Part shown: piece by piece, positions 4,910 to 5,239 of the stretch
Position numbering within the stretch: the stretch's first letter is position 1
Layout: every line of letters begins with the position of its first letter
Position numbers and translations under genes: made by a program
Assembly: GCA_021157505.1 (NCBI GenBank)
Contig: JAGGWI010000059.1
Coordinates: 1 to 5,239 of the forward strand
Length of the DNA stretch: 5,239 bases
Reading direction: 5' to 3'
Source of the DNA: Desulfuromusa sp.
GTDB lineage: Bacteria > Desulfobacterota > Desulfuromonadia > Desulfuromonadales > Geopsychrobacteraceae
Notes under the pieces: generated by a model
Told to the model about the DNA's origin: nothing
The model's input: only the letters and a program-made list of their open reading frames with translations
Databases searched by the model: none

Positions 4910-5239
4910 TCATTCCCAGCGATTGCCACCCTTACGGCGCAGCTCGATATCGATGGATTCCACCCGCCCGCGGTCACTGATGAACGAGTTGAGCCCCCAG
5001 CTTACCAAGCTGATGATCAGCGAACCAAGGAGCGCAGAGCCGAATCCCGCCACGTGCAGACCGCCGCTAACTCCGGAGGTCATCATCAACAGAAAGGCGT
5101 TGATGACAAAGGTGAAGAGACCGAGGGAGAGAATGTTGATCGGTAGTGTAAGAATGATCAGGATTGGCCGGAAAAAAGCATTAAGAATACCCAGAACCAG
5201 AGCGGCAAACAGCGCAGAGCCGAAACCACCCACCTCAAT
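4910..5239 (-). CDS. Phage holin family (superfamily IV type) membrane protein, 5' end missing
   Basis: The visible 109 residues are the C-terminal part of a small integral membrane protein of the family annotated as 'phage holin family protein' (YvlD-like, Pfam PF04020 from memory). The frame stays open to the window edge, reading Ile-Glu before the GTG at 5233. The real start is therefore probably about 15-25 residues further out, and the GTG is likely an internal valine. Three hydrophobic segments are visible: GSALFAALVLGILNAFF with the conserved RPILIIL, LPINILSLGLFTFVINAFLL, and GSALLGSLIISLVSWGL. A charged tail ends in RRKGGNRWE. Two GFGSAL motifs 60 residues apart suggest the internal repeat known for this family. 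Despite the name, most such proteins are chromosomal with unknown function. No phage genes are nearby. The DsrE-like gene lies 75 bases downstream on the same strand. Confidence 0.87.
   Translation of the reverse strand: MEVGGFGSALFAALVLGILNAFFRPILIILTLPINILSLGLFTFVINAFLLMMTSGVSGGLHVAGFGSALLGSLIISLVSWGLNSFISDRGRVESIDIELRRKGGNRWE

Noticed and set aside
1..5239. CRISPR array, tRNA, rRNA or replication origin
   Set aside because: No regularly spaced direct repeats, no cloverleaf or rRNA-like sequence, and no cluster of DnaA-type boxes was seen by eye.

Overview
This 5.2 kb window looks like the chromosome of a Gram-negative, anaerobe-type proteobacterium. The Desulfuromonadales / former Deltaproteobacteria are my best guess. 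That rests on general resemblance: a trkA-trkH pair, a DsrE-like sulfur-relay protein, moderate base composition and several foldback repeats between genes. It is an inference, not a demonstration.

Layout from left to right. Positions 1-160 carry no gene but hold a long imperfect hairpin (12-116). Positions 161-2959 are a two-gene minus-strand operon. trkA (cytosolic NAD-binding regulator) is followed with zero intervening bases by trkH (membrane K+ channel subunit), and together they form a Trk potassium uptake system. Across a 117-base divergent spacer, a small stand-alone HNH nuclease-like protein (3077-3373) is read on the plus strand. Immediately after it lies a foldback element of about 180 bp (3381-3559) that encodes nothing. 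It has imperfect terminal inverted repeats and a perfect 28-bp palindrome at its centre. A minus-strand toxin-antitoxin pair follows: a ribbon-helix-helix antitoxin upstream overlapping a RelE/ParE-type toxin by 13 bases, with an inverted repeat in front that could be its operator. The roughly 320-base stretch 4158-4477 has no convincing gene but contains that operator and a REP-like hairpin. The right end holds two more minus-strand genes: a DsrE-family protein with a Cys-rich motif, and the C-terminal part of a small phage-holin-family membrane protein that runs off the window.

The genes do not form one pathway. The coherent units are potassium uptake (trkAH) and the toxin-antitoxin module. 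The HNH gene, DsrE gene and holin-like gene are separate, although the last two are codirectional with a 75-base gap and could be cotranscribed. I do not see a clear new multi-gene system. The least explained signals are the three non-coding folded elements, especially 12-116 and 3381-3559. They share a 9-base word and may belong to dispersed repeat families.
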